This document shows positions 1-8,645 of a DNA stretch of 64,000 nucleotides, piece after piece. The stretch is taken from the NCBI GenBank assembly GCA_947626065.1, contig CANQQT010000002.1:1-64000 (forward strand), in the 5' to 3' direction. Below the pieces are notes generated by a model. The model was not told the DNA's origin. It made no database searches and was given only the letters and a program-made list of their open reading frames with translations. Numbering within the stretch: position 1 is the stretch's first letter; each line of letters starts with the position of its first letter. Position numbers and translations under genes: made by a program. The DNA is from an uncultured Clostridia bacterium. GTDB lineage: Bacteria; Bacillota; Clostridia; Oscillospirales; CAG-272.

Positions 1-782
1 TCCCTTCTTGCCAGCGTCCGCCCCGTCTCAAAGGCGTCCTCGTTTTCGACGGCGATGATTTCGTCGTAAACGCCTGTGTTCAGCGTTTCGGGGACAAAGC
101 CCGCGCCGATTCCCTGAATCTTATGCGGCCCCGCCGTTCCCTTCGACAGAACCGGGGAGCCGGCCGGCTCCACCGCGACGACCTTGACCTTCGGATTTTT
201 GCTCTTTAAATATTCCCCGACCCCGGTCACCGTGCCGCCGGTTCCGACACCGGCGACAAAGATATCGACCTTCCCGTCGGTGTCCTCCCAGATCTCCGGC
301 CCCGTCGTCCTTCTGTGGATTTCGGGATTGGCGGGATTGGTAAACTGCCCGGGGATAAAGCTGTGCGGCGTATTCTCCGCCAGCTCCTTCGCCTTGGCGA
401 TCGCGCCCTTCATTCCCTTGGCCCCGTCGGTAAGCACCAGCTCGGCGCCGTAGGCCTTCAAAAGGTTTCGCCGCTCCACGCTCATGGTCTCGGGCATGGT
501 GAGAATGACGCGGTAGCCCCGCGAGGCGGCGACGGCGGAGAGGCCGATGCCGGTATTGCCGCTGGTCGGCTCGATGATGACCGAACCGGGCGTGAGAAGG
601 CCTTTCTCCTCCGCGTCATCAAGCATCGCCTTGGCGATACGGTCCTTCACGCTTCCGGCGGGATTGAAATATTCCAGCTTGCCGTAAACGTCCGCCAAAA
701 GCTTCTTCTCTTCTATATAATTTGTGAGCCTGAGAAGCGGCGTTCCGCCGATCAGGTCGGTGATTCTTTCATAGGTTTTCAT
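1..782 (-). CDS. cysK: Cysteine synthase A (O-acetylserine sulfhydrylase), 3' end outside the window
   Basis: This is a PLP-dependent enzyme that makes L-cysteine from O-acetylserine and sulfide in the cytoplasm. About 260 N-terminal residues are present of a family length near 305-310. Visible signatures are the N-terminal [10 protein letters not shown], the PLP lysine in [11 protein letters not shown] (about K46), the phosphate/substrate loop PTSGNTGIG (about residues 72-80) and the [12 protein letters not shown] loop. The start is the ATG at 782-780, preceded by a GGAAAGGAAAG ribosome binding site. The gene has its own near-perfect promoter and is divergent from the HD-domain gene. Repeated CCTATCGG elements flank the promoter and suggest sulfur- or cysteine-responsive repression. 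The stop lies beyond position 1, so the C-terminus and any cysE neighbour cannot be judged. Confidence 0.95.
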   Translation of the reverse strand, partial: MKTYERITDLIGGTPLLRLTNYIEEKKLLADVYGKLEYFNPAGSVKDRIAKAMLDDAEEKGLLTPGSVIIEPTSGNTGIGLSAVAASRGYRVILTMPETMSVERRNLLKAYGAELVLTDGAKGMKGAIAKAKELAENTPHSFIPGQFTNPANPEIHRRTTGPEIWEDTDGKVDIFVAGVGTGGTVTGVGEYLKSKNPKVKVVAVEPAGSPVLSKGTAGPHKIQGIGAGFVPETLNTGVYDEIIAVENEDAFETGRTLARR

Positions 783-952
783 GGATTTTCTTTCCTTTCC
801 GTTTTCTCTGTTCGATTTTTTATGAGATTCACATTCGGGGCGTTCCGACAAGGGGAATTCCCGCAAGGAGGGCTACGTTTTTCGCACGCGGGCGACATCG
901 AAGGGCTTTGTACAGCGTTTTCATTACCGTTTTCCTCCGGCTTCTTATTTAA

Positions 953-1009
953 CCTATCGGTTATGTAGGCATTATACCACGCCTCTTTCCTTTTGTCAAC
1001 CCCTATCGG
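953..1009 (-). promoter_or_regulatory. cysK promoter flanked by CCTATCGG direct repeats
   Basis: On the minus strand the -35 TTGACA lies at 999-994 and the -10 TATAAT at 976-971, spaced exactly 17 bp. The octamer CCTATCGG (plus-strand reading) occurs at 953-960 and again at 1002-1009, one on each side of the promoter. CCTA at 953 also pairs with TAGG at 966-969. The placement fits repressor binding; an Rrf2/CymR-type regulator is my inference from known cysK control in Firmicutes, not something the sequence proves. Confidence 0.75.
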
Positions 1010-1079
1010 AAAATTTTTTTCGATTTTTGCACAAAAAAGATTCTCGCTTTTTGTGTAAAAAATTTTTTTCCGGAGGCTC

Positions 1080-1127
1080 TTGACAAATCGGCGGGAAGTG
1101 CCTATAATATTTACAATGCCTATAGGC
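1080..1127 (+). promoter_or_regulatory. Divergent sigma-A promoter with a palindromic operator
   Basis: TTGACA at 1080-1085 and TATAAT at 1103-1108 are spaced 17 bp and read away from cysK. A perfect 10-bp palindrome, GCCTATAGGC, lies at 1118-1127 over the expected transcription start. It shares the CCTAT core with the repeats around the cysK promoter, so one regulator may control both directions. The first gene downstream starts at 1371, leaving a leader of about 250 nt. Confidence 0.7.
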
Positions 1128-1370
1128 TTACTGTGCTATTTATGCGCCGCGGATTTTCGGGACAGCTCCGCGCTTTCCGTCGGGACGGAAGAGAAGGCCG
1201 ACGGCGCCATATAGCGGCAAAAAGGGCGCGAATTTGAGAAGAATCCGCAAACGGCGCCGCAAAAAAACTTCCATATTTAATACTGTCCCGCTTTTAAACT
1301 CGGATCACACAAAACGCTTCCGTTATTCCATAAGGAAGCCTTCATTCACCCCAAAAGGAGAAAACACGAT

Positions 1371-1943
1371 ATGTCAAAGAAATTCACAAGAGACGAAGCG
1401 TGGGCGCTTCTCTGCCAATGGAACAAGGAGCCTTTTCATCTCCGGCACGCCGTCACCGTGGAGGGCGTGATGCGGTATTTCGCCCGTGAGCTCGGATATG
1501 CCGACGAGGAGGAGTTCTGGGGAATTGTCGGACTGCTCCACGATCTGGATTATGAAAAATTCCCCGACGAGCACTGCCTTAAGGTACAGGAAATTCTGCG
1601 GGACGTTGACGCCGAGGAGCGACTGATTCACGCCGTTGTCAGTCACGGATACGCGCTTACGGTCGATATTCCCCCTGAGCACGAGATGGAAAAGGTTTTG
1701 TACGCCGTGGACGAGCTGACCGGCCTCATCGGAGCGACGGCCATCCTGCGGCCCTCGAAAAGCGTCTCGGATCTTGAGCTGAAATCGGTCAAGAAGAAAT
1801 ACAAGACGCCGAATTTCGCGGCGGGCTGTTCCCGGGAGGTCATCGAACGGGGCGCGGCGATGCTCGGCTGGGAGCTTGACGAGCTGATTCAGCGCACCAT
1901 CCTCGCCATGCGGAGCTGTGAGGCGGAGTATGCGCGTTTTTGA
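1371..1943 (+). CDS. HD-domain protein (putative metal-dependent phosphohydrolase)
   Basis: This 190-residue soluble protein has the HD superfamily signature: an upstream histidine in FHLRHAVTVEGV (about H26), the central HD pair in GLLHDLDYEKFPDEH (H57-D58) and a further histidine in AVVSHGY near residue 97. HD proteins of this size hydrolyse phosphate esters, often of nucleotides, but the substrate cannot be told. The ATG at 1371 follows an AAAGGAG site at good spacing. The gene stands first after the promoter at 1080-1108, and mnmA follows 138 nt after its stop. Codon use matches the neighbours. The fold assignment is fairly secure, the function is not. Confidence 0.8.
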   Translation: MSKKFTRDEAWALLCQWNKEPFHLRHAVTVEGVMRYFARELGYADEEEFWGIVGLLHDLDYEKFPDEHCLKVQEILRDVDAEERLIHAVVSHGYALTVDIPPEHEMEKVLYAVDELTGLIGATAILRPSKSVSDLELKSVKKKYKTPNFAAGCSREVIERGAAMLGWELDELIQRTILAMRSCEAEYARF

Positions 1944-2081
1944 CCCCGCGCGCCCCGAACGGCCCGTTTCCCCCGTCCCGAAAATCGGGCCCCGGCGCTG
2001 TATGGGGAAGCCTCCGCCCGGCGGGGATCGCGCCGCCCGGGAGAGGCCCTGCGGTTTAGGAAAATCTTGGGAGGGGATCGC

Positions 2082-3155
2082 ATGAACAAAAAGGCCCTTG
2101 TCGCCATGAGCGGCGGCGTCGATTCCAGCGTCGCGGCCTATCTTGCGAAGGAGCGGGGCTTCGACTGCATCGGGGCGACGATGAAGCTCTACCGGAACGA
2201 GGATATCGGCCTCACCGGGGAGCACACCTGCTGTTCTCTTGAGGACGTCGAGGACGCAAGGAGCGTCGCTTCCTCGCTGGGGATTCCCCATTTCGTCTTC
2301 AATTTTTCCGACCAATTCCGGGAAAAGGTGATGGATCGCTTCGTTTCCGCCTACGAAAAGGGCGCCACCCCCAATCCCTGCATCGACTGTAACCGTTTCC
2401 TGAAATTTGACAAGCTCTTCCTTCGGGCCAAGGAGCTTTACTGCGACTGTGTGATCACCGGGCATTACGCCCGCATTGAGAAGGAGGAGTCCACCGGCCG
2501 TTTTCTCCTCAAGAAGGCTTCCGATCCGACGAAGGATCAGAGCTACGTGCTCTATTCCCTGACGCAGGAGCAGCTTGCGCACACCCTCTTCCCGCTGGGG
2601 GAATACCAAAAGGCGCAGATCCGGGAAATCGCCGAACAGCAGGGCTTCCGGAACGCGAAAAAGCACGACAGTCAGGATATCTGCTTTGTCCCGGACGGCC
2701 GTTATGCCGAATTCATCGAGGGCTATACCGGGAAAAGCTATCCGCCCGGGGATTTTATCGACGGGGAGGGAAAAGTTCTCGGAAGGCACGGCGGCATCAT
2801 CCGCTATACCGTCGGCCAGCGAAAGGGCCTCGGCATCTCCTCCACCGCGCCCCTCTACGTCACAAAAATCGACCCCGCCCAAAACACCGTCACGCTCGGC
2901 AGGCATGAGGAGCTGTATTCCCGCTCGCTCACCGCTTCCGACCTCAATCTGATTGCCGTCGACAAAATCGACCGCCCCCTCCGCGTCAAGGCCAAAATCC
3001 GTTACCGCCAGAGCGAGCAATGGGCAACGGTCACGCAGACCGACGCCGACACGGTGGAGGTTCTCTTCGACGAGCCGCAACGGGCCGTCACCAAAGGGCA
3101 AGCGATCGTTTTCTACGACGGCGAAACCGTCGTCGGCGGGGGAACGATACAGTAA
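2082..3155 (+). CDS. mnmA: tRNA-specific 2-thiouridylase MnmA
   Basis: MnmA thiolates the wobble uridine U34 of tRNA-Lys, Glu and Gln, using sulfur passed from a cysteine desulfurase. The protein has 357 residues, normal for the family. The ATP-binding PP-loop SGGVDSS lies at residues 10-16, the catalytic cysteine in ATPNPCIDCNR (C100), and the second, persulfide-carrying cysteine in SQDICFVPDG (C201). I chose the ATG at 2082 because GGGAGGGG sits 6-13 nt upstream; an in-frame TTG at 2067 lies inside that site. It is followed after 33 nt by pdxS, so the three genes mnmA-pdxS-pdxT may be co-transcribed. A tRNA-Glu gene, a likely substrate, is present at 47.9 kb. Confidence 0.95.
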   Translation: MNKKALVAMSGGVDSSVAAYLAKERGFDCIGATMKLYRNEDIGLTGEHTCCSLEDVEDARSVASSLGIPHFVFNFSDQFREKVMDRFVSAYEKGATPNPCIDCNRFLKFDKLFLRAKELYCDCVITGHYARIEKEESTGRFLLKKASDPTKDQSYVLYSLTQEQLAHTLFPLGEYQKAQIREIAEQQGFRNAKKHDSQDICFVPDGRYAEFIEGYTGKSYPPGDFIDGEGKVLGRHGGIIRYTVGQRKGLGISSTAPLYVTKIDPAQNTVTLGRHEELYSRSLTASDLNLIAVDKIDRPLRVKAKIRYRQSEQWATVTQTDADTVEVLFDEPQRAVTKGQAIVFYDGETVVGGGTIQ

Positions 3156-3188
3156 AAGAAAAAACTTATTCCCAAAGGAGTCTTTTTT

Positions 3189-4064
3189 ATGGAAAACAAA
3201 CGCTTTGAACTGAACAAAAATCTTGCGCAGATGCTGAAAGGCGGCGTCATCATGGACGTCACCACCCCGGAGCAGGCGAGAATCGCCGAGGCCGCCGGCG
3301 CCTGCGCGGTCATGGCTCTCGAACGCATTCCCGCCGACATCCGCGCGGCGGGCGGCGTCTCCCGCATGAGCGATCCGAAAATGATCAAAGGCATTCAGGA
3401 GGCCGTCAGCATTCCCGTCATGGCGAAATGCCGGATCGGACATTTTGCCGAGGCGCAGATTCTGCAGGCCATTGAGATCGACTACATCGACGAGAGCGAG
3501 GTTCTCTCCCCCGCCGACGACAAATACCATATCGACAAGACGAAATTCGACGTTCCCTTCGTCTGCGGCGCGAAGGATTTGGGGGAGGCTCTGCGGCGCA
3601 TCAGCGAGGGCGCCTCGATGATCCGCACCAAGGGCGAGCCCGGTACCGGCGACGTGGTGCAGGCGGTCCGGCATATGCGTCTGATGCAGTCGGAAATCCG
3701 CCGCGTCGGCTCAATGGCGGAGGACGAGCTCTATGAGACGGCCAAGCAACTTCAGGTACCCTACGAGCTGGTGCTCTACGTGCATGAAAACAAAAAGCTC
3801 CCGGTCGTGAACTTCGCGGCGGGCGGCGTGGCGACTCCCGCCGACGCGGCGCTGATGATGCAGCTCGGCGCGGAGGGCGTTTTCGTCGGCTCCGGCATCT
3901 TCAAATCGGGCAATCCCGAAAAGCGGGCGGCGGCCATCGTCAAGGCGGTCACCAACTACACCGACGCGAAAATGCTCGCCGCGCTTTCGGAGGATCTCGG
4001 GGAGGCCATGGTCGGCATCAACGAGCAGGAAATTGCCCTTCTGATGGCGGAACGGGGCAAATGA
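3189..4064 (+). CDS. pdxS: Pyridoxal 5'-phosphate synthase, lyase subunit PdxS
   Basis: PdxS condenses ribose 5-phosphate, glyceraldehyde 3-phosphate and ammonia into PLP (the DXP-independent vitamin B6 route). The 291 residues form the usual (beta/alpha)8 barrel. Diagnostic segments are [17 protein letters not shown] with the catalytic aspartate D23, the Schiff-base lysine in [11 protein letters not shown] (K80) and the second lysine in [11 protein letters not shown] (K148). The ribosome binding site AAAGGAG precedes the ATG. The partner glutaminase pdxT starts one nucleotide after the stop, consistent with an equimolar complex. Nothing is missing or odd. Confidence 0.97.
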   Translation: MENKRFELNKNLAQMLKGGVIMDVTTPEQARIAEAAGACAVMALERIPADIRAAGGVSRMSDPKMIKGIQEAVSIPVMAKCRIGHFAEAQILQAIEIDYIDESEVLSPADDKYHIDKTKFDVPFVCGAKDLGEALRRISEGASMIRTKGEPGTGDVVQAVRHMRLMQSEIRRVGSMAEDELYETAKQLQVPYELVLYVHENKKLPVVNFAAGGVATPADAALMMQLGAEGVFVGSGIFKSGNPEKRAAAIVKAVTNYTDAKMLAALSEDLGEAMVGINEQEIALLMAERGK

Positions 4065-4065
4065 C

Positions 4066-4653
4066 ATGACACTTGGCGTTCTTGCCCTACAGGGGGCCTT
4101 TCTTGAGCATGAAAAAATGCTGACCGGCCTCGGCGCCGATTCCTTTGAAATCCGGCAGAAGGGCGACCTTGCGCGGCCCCTTGACGGGCTGATCATCCCG
4201 GGCGGGGAAAGCACCGTTCAGGGAAAGCTTCTGCGCGACCTCGGGATGTTCCTTCCCCTGAAGGAGAAAATCGAAGCGGGGCTTCCCGTCTTCGGCACCT
4301 GCGCGGGCCTTCTCCTTCTTGCCAAAAAGATAGAAAACGACGACCGCTGTCACCTCGCCGTGATGGATATCGTCGCCCACCGGAACGCCTATGGCCGCCA
4401 GCTCGGGAGCTTTTACACCGAGGCTCCCTTTGCCGACCTCGGGAAGATTCCGATGACCTTTATCCGCGCGCCCTACATCGGAAGCGTGAGGGAAGGGGTG
4501 GAAATCCTCGCCTCCGTCGAGGGAAAAATCGTGGCGGCAAGGCAGAAAAATCTCCTTGTCACCGCCTTCCACCCCGAGCTTCACACCGACGGGCGCGTCC
4601 ACCGCTATTTTCTCGATATGATTGAAAATTCCAAGCGGGAAAGCGGCTTCTGA
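4066..4653 (+). CDS. pdxT: Pyridoxal 5'-phosphate synthase, glutaminase subunit PdxT
   Basis: PdxT releases ammonia from glutamine and channels it into PdxS. The 195-residue protein is a class I glutamine amidotransferase: the GGES glutamine-binding motif is at about residues 46-49, the nucleophile in [10 protein letters not shown] is C79, and the His/Glu pair of the triad lies in AFHPELHTD (H169, E171). The start is one base after the pdxS stop, so translation is probably coupled. Length and motif spacing are normal. About 160 bp of noncoding DNA separates it from the GH32 gene, which is probably a separate unit. Confidence 0.97.
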   Translation: MTLGVLALQGAFLEHEKMLTGLGADSFEIRQKGDLARPLDGLIIPGGESTVQGKLLRDLGMFLPLKEKIEAGLPVFGTCAGLLLLAKKIENDDRCHLAVMDIVAHRNAYGRQLGSFYTEAPFADLGKIPMTFIRAPYIGSVREGVEILASVEGKIVAARQKNLLVTAFHPELHTDGRVHRYFLDMIENSKRESGF

Positions 4654-4786
4654 CTGCCCGCGGCGTAGAAAATTTTCGCGGAAATCCGACTGCCCGACGG
4701 ACAACTGACCGCTTGCGGCAGGACTTCTGACGGCTTAATTTAAAAAAACGGCTTCCCCTGCGGCTGCCGAAAATTTTGGAAGGGAG

Positions 4787-4805
4787 TGTCCCGCCCCACG
4801 CGGGA
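4787..4805 (+). other. Hairpin between a ribosome-binding-like site and the GH32 start
   Basis: A 7-bp perfect stem (GTCCCGC / GCGGGAC, 5-nt loop) sits between GGAAGGGA at about 4779-4786 and the ATG at 4817. Folding would bring the purine-rich site closer to the start codon, or instead block ribosome entry. No better ribosome binding site is seen directly upstream of 4817. Confidence 0.4.
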
Positions 4806-4816
4806 CGACAAGACTT

Positions 4817-6364
4817 ATGAGCGAACGATGGGAAACCTCTTACCGAAAGGCTCTCTGGGAGAGCTCCCGCGCCCTGCGCGAATGGCTGATGGAGGATTAC
4901 GCCCGGCCAAAGTATCACTTCCTCTGCCCGGAGGACGACGCGCGCCCCGGCGACCCCAACGCCGCCTTTTACGCCGGCGGGCGGTATCATCTGATGTACC
5001 TTTATAAATGCTGTTCCGACAGCTTCCGCTACGGCCATATGTCAAGCCCCGACCTTGTCCACTGGGAGCGCCATCCCGACGCTCTCTTCCCCGACTCCCT
5101 CGACGGCGGGATCTACAGCGGTGGCGCCTTCGTCGACGACGACGAAACGGTCTATATCGCCTACTCCGACCTTCCCACCGCCAGTCAGAAGAAGCGCTTC
5201 AACGGCGTGCGAATCGCCTTCTCAAAGGACAAGGAAAACCACTACGTCAAATGGGAGAAAATCGACCCGGAGGCGGTAATCTCCACCGCGCCCGGCATCC
5301 GAAGCATCGACGACGGCCACGGCGGGCTTCTTCACCTTTGTTCTGCCGATCCCTCGAACATCTGGAAGGAGGACGGGGTTTACTACCTACAGGTCGGCAA
5401 TCTTGCGGTTATGATGAATTACGGGAAAAAGGAAAAGGAGAAGGGAAATCCCTTCTACGAGGGGGATTACACCGACCTTTTCGCCTCCCGCGATATGATT
5501 CACTGGGACTATCTGCACCGCTTCTACGACTTCCCCCGGAACCCCGCGTGGACGGATGAGACGGAGGACGATATGTGCCCCAGCTTCCTGCCTCTTCCCT
5601 CCTCCCCGAACGGCGGCCCTCCCTCGGGAAGGTTTCTTCAGCTCTTCATTTCCCACAAGCGGGGCGCTCAGTACTATATCGGCTCCTACGACTCCTCCAC
5701 CCACCGTTTTACCCCCGAAAAGCACGGGAGGATGAGCTACAAGGATCACTATTTCCATGCCCCGGAGGCTCTGATGGCCCCCGACGGGCGACAGATCATG
5801 TGGGGCTGGATGGCGCAGAACCGGCCCGACGAGGCCGCCCGCTTCGGCTGGTGCGGCGTCTACAGCCTTCCCCGGAGTCTCTGGCTGAGAGAGGACGGCG
5901 GGCTGGGAATCGCCCCCGCCGAGGAAATAAAAAAGCTCCGTTGCGGAAAACGCCCCTTTGAGGGGGCGCGTTCCGACTGCTGTGAAATCGAGATGGATAT
6001 CAAGCCAAATGGCGCCACCCGGGCCGGGGTGACCTTTTACGCCTCGGAGAATGGGGAGGAATATTCCCGCTTCTACTACGACGCCGCGGCGCAAGAGCTT
6101 GTGTATGAGGGCGTTCATCCCGGAAGCGACCTTCCCCACAGTGAGGAACGGGCGCCCTTCTCCCTTTCGGAAGGGGAAACGCTTCACCTCGACCTCTTCC
6201 TTGACGCCTCCGCCGCCGAAGTTTTTGCCAATGGCCGACAGGCCATTTCCCGTCGTGCTTATCTGTCCGACCGGCGCTCCGACCGGATTTCCTTCTACAC
6301 CGACGGGGACGCGGAGCTCCTTCGCGCCGACCTCTGGGAGATGGCACCGGTTTTCAACGTCTGA
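4817..6364 (+). CDS. Glycoside hydrolase family 32-like protein (fructan or sucrose hydrolase relative)
   Basis: The 515-residue protein has the layout of GH32: an N-terminal five-bladed propeller (about residues 30-370) and a C-terminal beta-sandwich (about 390-515) with DLFLDASAAEVFANGRQ, typical of the family. RPKYHFLCPE leads into GDPNAAF, whose D46 matches the nucleophile of the WMNDPNG motif. SSPDLVHWE and MWGWM are also family-like, and SADPSNIW (D178) replaces the RDP motif. The motif that should carry the acid/base glutamate (ECP) reads DDMCPSF, with methionine at that position (M253). No signal peptide is seen, so it acts in the cytoplasm. Substrate and even activity are uncertain; relatives act on sucrose 6-phosphate or fructo-oligosaccharides. 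Its last 121 bp are duplicated just downstream. Confidence 0.82.
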   Translation: MSERWETSYRKALWESSRALREWLMEDYARPKYHFLCPEDDARPGDPNAAFYAGGRYHLMYLYKCCSDSFRYGHMSSPDLVHWERHPDALFPDSLDGGIYSGGAFVDDDETVYIAYSDLPTASQKKRFNGVRIAFSKDKENHYVKWEKIDPEAVISTAPGIRSIDDGHGGLLHLCSADPSNIWKEDGVYYLQVGNLAVMMNYGKKEKEKGNPFYEGDYTDLFASRDMIHWDYLHRFYDFPRNPAWTDETEDDMCPSFLPLPSSPNGGPPSGRFLQLFISHKRGAQYYIGSYDSSTHRFTPEKHGRMSYKDHYFHAPEALMAPDGRQIMWGWMAQNRPDEAARFGWCGVYSLPRSLWLREDGGLGIAPAEEIKKLRCGKRPFEGARSDCCEIEMDIKPNGATRAGVTFYASENGEEYSRFYYDAAAQELVYEGVHPGSDLPHSEERAPFSLSEGETLHLDLFLDASAAEVFANGRQAISRRAYLSDRRSDRISFYTDGDAELLRADLWEMAPVFNV

Positions 6365-6379
6365 GGACGGGAAAGGCCG

Positions 6380-6501
6380 CCATTTCCCGTCGTGCTTATC
6401 TGTCCGACCGGCGCTCCGACCGGATTTCCTTCTACACCGACGGGGACGCGGAGCTCCTCCGCGCCGACCTCTGGGAAATGGCGCCGGTTTTCAATGTTTA
6501 A
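6380..6501 (+). pseudogene. Remnant copy of a GH32 gene 3' end
   Basis: This segment repeats 6243-6364 at an offset of exactly 137 bp and ends with its own stop (TAA where the intact gene has TGA). I count five further base differences, and every one is synonymous in the GH32 frame (Leu, Glu, Ala, Asn and Val codons). That pattern means the copy spent time as the end of a functional gene. It is most simply the tail of a former tandem paralogue whose body was deleted. It has no start of its own. Confidence 0.8.
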
Positions 6502-6518
6502 AAATCTCACAACCAAAA

Positions 6519-6555
6519 CGCGGGATAAAGACGTCTGCCTTTATCCCGCGCTTTT
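6519..6555 (+). terminator. Intrinsic terminator between GH32 and RNase J
   Basis: A 12-bp perfect stem (5' arm 6519-6530, 3' arm 6539-6550, 8-nt loop) is followed by CTTTTT. It lies between convergent genes and probably serves the plus strand. Confidence 0.85.
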
Positions 6556-6589
6556 TCGGTGGAGCTCTGCCCCGCCGGTTTTTCTTTTT

Positions 6590-8266
6590 TCAGATATCCA
6601 TTACAATCGGCAGAACCATCGGCTTCCGCCCGGTCTTTCCGAAAATGAACTTCGAGAGAGCGTTCTTGACCGCCGTCTTGATTTCCGTTCTCTCCACGAT
6701 GTTGCTGTCGAAGCAGTCCTCAATCACTTCTTTTGCGATCTCCTTTGCCTCCTCCATCAGCTCCTCCGACTCCCTCACGTACACAAAGCCTCTTGACACG
6801 ATGTCGGGGCCCGATACGATGGCACAGTCGGAAAAATCGATCGAGGCAACCACGGCAATCAGCCCGTCCTGCGACAGATGCCTGCGGTCGCGCAGCACGA
6901 TGTTCCCGATATCCCCGACTCCGTAGCCGTCGACCAGCACCCGCCCGGCCGGAACCGTTCCGTTGAAGCGCGCGCCGTCGACTCCGATTTCAAGAACCTT
7001 TCCGAGGTCGGAGAGGAAGATGTTCGACTCCGGGATTCCCATACACGTCGCAATCTTTTTGTTCGCGACCAGATGCTTGAACTCCCCGTGAATCGGCATG
7101 AAATATTTCGGCTTTGTCAGCGCGATCATCAGCTTGATTTCTTCCTGACAGGCGTGGCCCGACACATGAACCTCCACAAGGTCGTCCTTGAAGACGTCGG
7201 CGCCGTTTTTCAAAAGCTCGTTGATGATTTTGTCGACCATCTTCTCGTTTCCGGGAATGGCGCTTGCGCTGATGACGACAAGGTCGCGGGAGCCGAGCTG
7301 AACCTTATCGTGACTGCAAAAGGCCATCCGGTAGAGGGCCGACATCGGCTCTCCCTGACTTCCCGTCGTAATGAGCGTAATCTGCTCCGGCGGGTATTTT
7401 TTTATATCGTTGATATCGATGAGAACCCCGTCGGGAACCGTCATATACCCGAGGCGGGTGGCCGCCCCCACAATATTCAGCATCGACCGCCCGGTAATAG
7501 CGACCTTCCTGCCGTACTGATGACTGGTATTGATGATCTGCTGAACGCGGTGCACGTTGGAGGAAAAGGTGGCGATGACGATTCTTCTGTCGCTGTTCCG
7601 CAGAAAAATGTTGTCCAGCGACTGCCCGACCTTCTTCTCCGAGGGGGTATATCCCGGCCTTTCGGCGTTGGTCGATTCGCACATGAGGAGAAGGACTCCC
7701 TCGTTTCCGAGCTCACCGAGCCGGGGCAGATTCATAATCTCCCCCTCAATCGGCGTCAGATCCAGCTTGAAATCCCCGGTATGGACGATCGTTCCGACCG
7801 GCGTCTTGATCGCGAGGCAGCAGGCGTCGGCGATCGAGTGATTCACGCGGATGAATTCGACGGTAAAGCACCCGGCCTCCACGGTCTCCCCGGCCTCCAC
7901 GCAATTCAGGCGGGGATTGAAGCTGAGGGTATGCTCCATCAGCTTGTTTTCGATGATTCCCAGCGTCAGGCGCGTGCCGTAAATCGGAATGTCCAGCTTC
8001 CGGAGGACGTAAGGAATGGCCCCGATGTGATCCTCGTGCCCGTGCGTCAGGAAGAGGCCGCGGATTTTGTCCGCGTTCTTCTCAAGGTAGGTCGTATCGG
8101 GAATCACAAGGTCGACGCCGAGCATATCCTCGTCTGGAAAGCCCAGTCCGCAGTCCACCATGATGATGTCGTTTTCGTATTCGATAACGGCGAGGTTTTT
8201 TCCGATTTCATTCAGCCCTCCCAGCATCATAACCTTGATCTTGCTTAACTTTTTTCTTCTTGCCAT
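6590..8266 (-). CDS. rnj: Ribonuclease J
   Basis: RNase J is a metallo-beta-lactamase/beta-CASP nuclease that works as endonuclease and 5'-3' exonuclease in mRNA decay and rRNA maturation. The 558-residue product carries the zinc motif THGHEDH (H75-x-H77-x-D79-H80), later motifs VNHSIADA, VHTGDFK and SGHA, and the C-terminal region ending GRKPMVLPIVMDI. I chose the ATG at 8266 (MARRKKLSKIK), since the longer reading frame to 8377 adds residues foreign to the family. No good ribosome binding site precedes it; instead a 7-bp hairpin (arms 8276-8282 and 8293-8299) ends nine bases upstream. The paired subunit (J1 or J2) is not in the window. Confidence 0.93.
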   Translation of the reverse strand: MARRKKLSKIKVMMLGGLNEIGKNLAVIEYENDIIMVDCGLGFPDEDMLGVDLVIPDTTYLEKNADKIRGLFLTHGHEDHIGAIPYVLRKLDIPIYGTRLTLGIIENKLMEHTLSFNPRLNCVEAGETVEAGCFTVEFIRVNHSIADACCLAIKTPVGTIVHTGDFKLDLTPIEGEIMNLPRLGELGNEGVLLLMCESTNAERPGYTPSEKKVGQSLDNIFLRNSDRRIVIATFSSNVHRVQQIINTSHQYGRKVAITGRSMLNIVGAATRLGYMTVPDGVLIDINDIKKYPPEQITLITTGSQGEPMSALYRMAFCSHDKVQLGSRDLVVISASAIPGNEKMVDKIINELLKNGADVFKDDLVEVHVSGHACQEEIKLMIALTKPKYFMPIHGEFKHLVANKKIATCMGIPESNIFLSDLGKVLEIGVDGARFNGTVPAGRVLVDGYGVGDIGNIVLRDRRHLSQDGLIAVVASIDFSDCAIVSGPDIVSRGFVYVRESEELMEEAKEIAKEVIEDCFDSNIVERTEIKTAVKNALSKFIFGKTGRKPMVLPIVMDI

Positions 8267-8645
8267 AGATAAATTGCCCGCCAAAAAACAACGGCAGGCT
8301 TCTCCTTCCGTATAAAACGCGATATTTTCGGCAAAGAGAAGGAGGGCGCAAGTTCCCCTCGTTCTCTTTCCCTGCATAAGTGTTAATCAAGTGTGCTTCC
8401 CCCTCCCGGGGTTATCGCCGTCATTACCGTTCTACGGCAATATTCCTTATCCGGGCGGAAAAGCACCAAGCAACGAACCAATATGTTACTTCTATTATAC
8501 CGTACAGATGTTAAAATTATGAGGGGAATGATGTGAACATAAAATGAACAAATCGCGGCTTTTTCTCTTCTTTTGGCGTTTGAAGTATAAGCCCCCCGAT
8601 TTTCGCCGATACTAACGCCGAAATCAAGAAAAGGAGGGAAACCTC
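8267..8645. promoter_or_regulatory. Leader and promoter region of RNase J
   Basis: A minus-strand -10 TATAAT lies at 8499-8494, with no convincing -35. If used, it gives RNase J a leader of about 220 nt that ends in a hairpin next to the start codon. The plus-strand side holds the AAGGAGGG ribosome binding site of the small gene at 8646. I see nothing else in this stretch. Confidence 0.45.

Larger units (their letters stand above)
783..1370. other. Intergenic region between cysK and the HD-domain gene
   Basis: This 588-bp stretch holds the two divergent promoters and candidate operators. It also has an AT-rich inverted repeat (CACAAAAA against TTTTTGTG, about 1031-1056). The long leader of the HD gene contains a 31-codon Arg-rich reading frame at 1142-1237 that lacks a ribosome binding site. 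I see no convincing gene here. Confidence 0.6.

Noticed and set aside
1142-1237. A 31-codon Arg-rich frame as a leader peptide after the strong promoter
   Set aside because: It has no ribosome binding site and no Cys codons of the sort expected in a cysteine attenuator.
1374-3674. A 766-codon open frame on the minus strand opposite the HD gene, mnmA and pdxS
   Set aside because: It is a shadow produced by GC-rich third positions. mnmA and pdxS carry full motifs on the plus strand and the antisense product has no recognisable fold.
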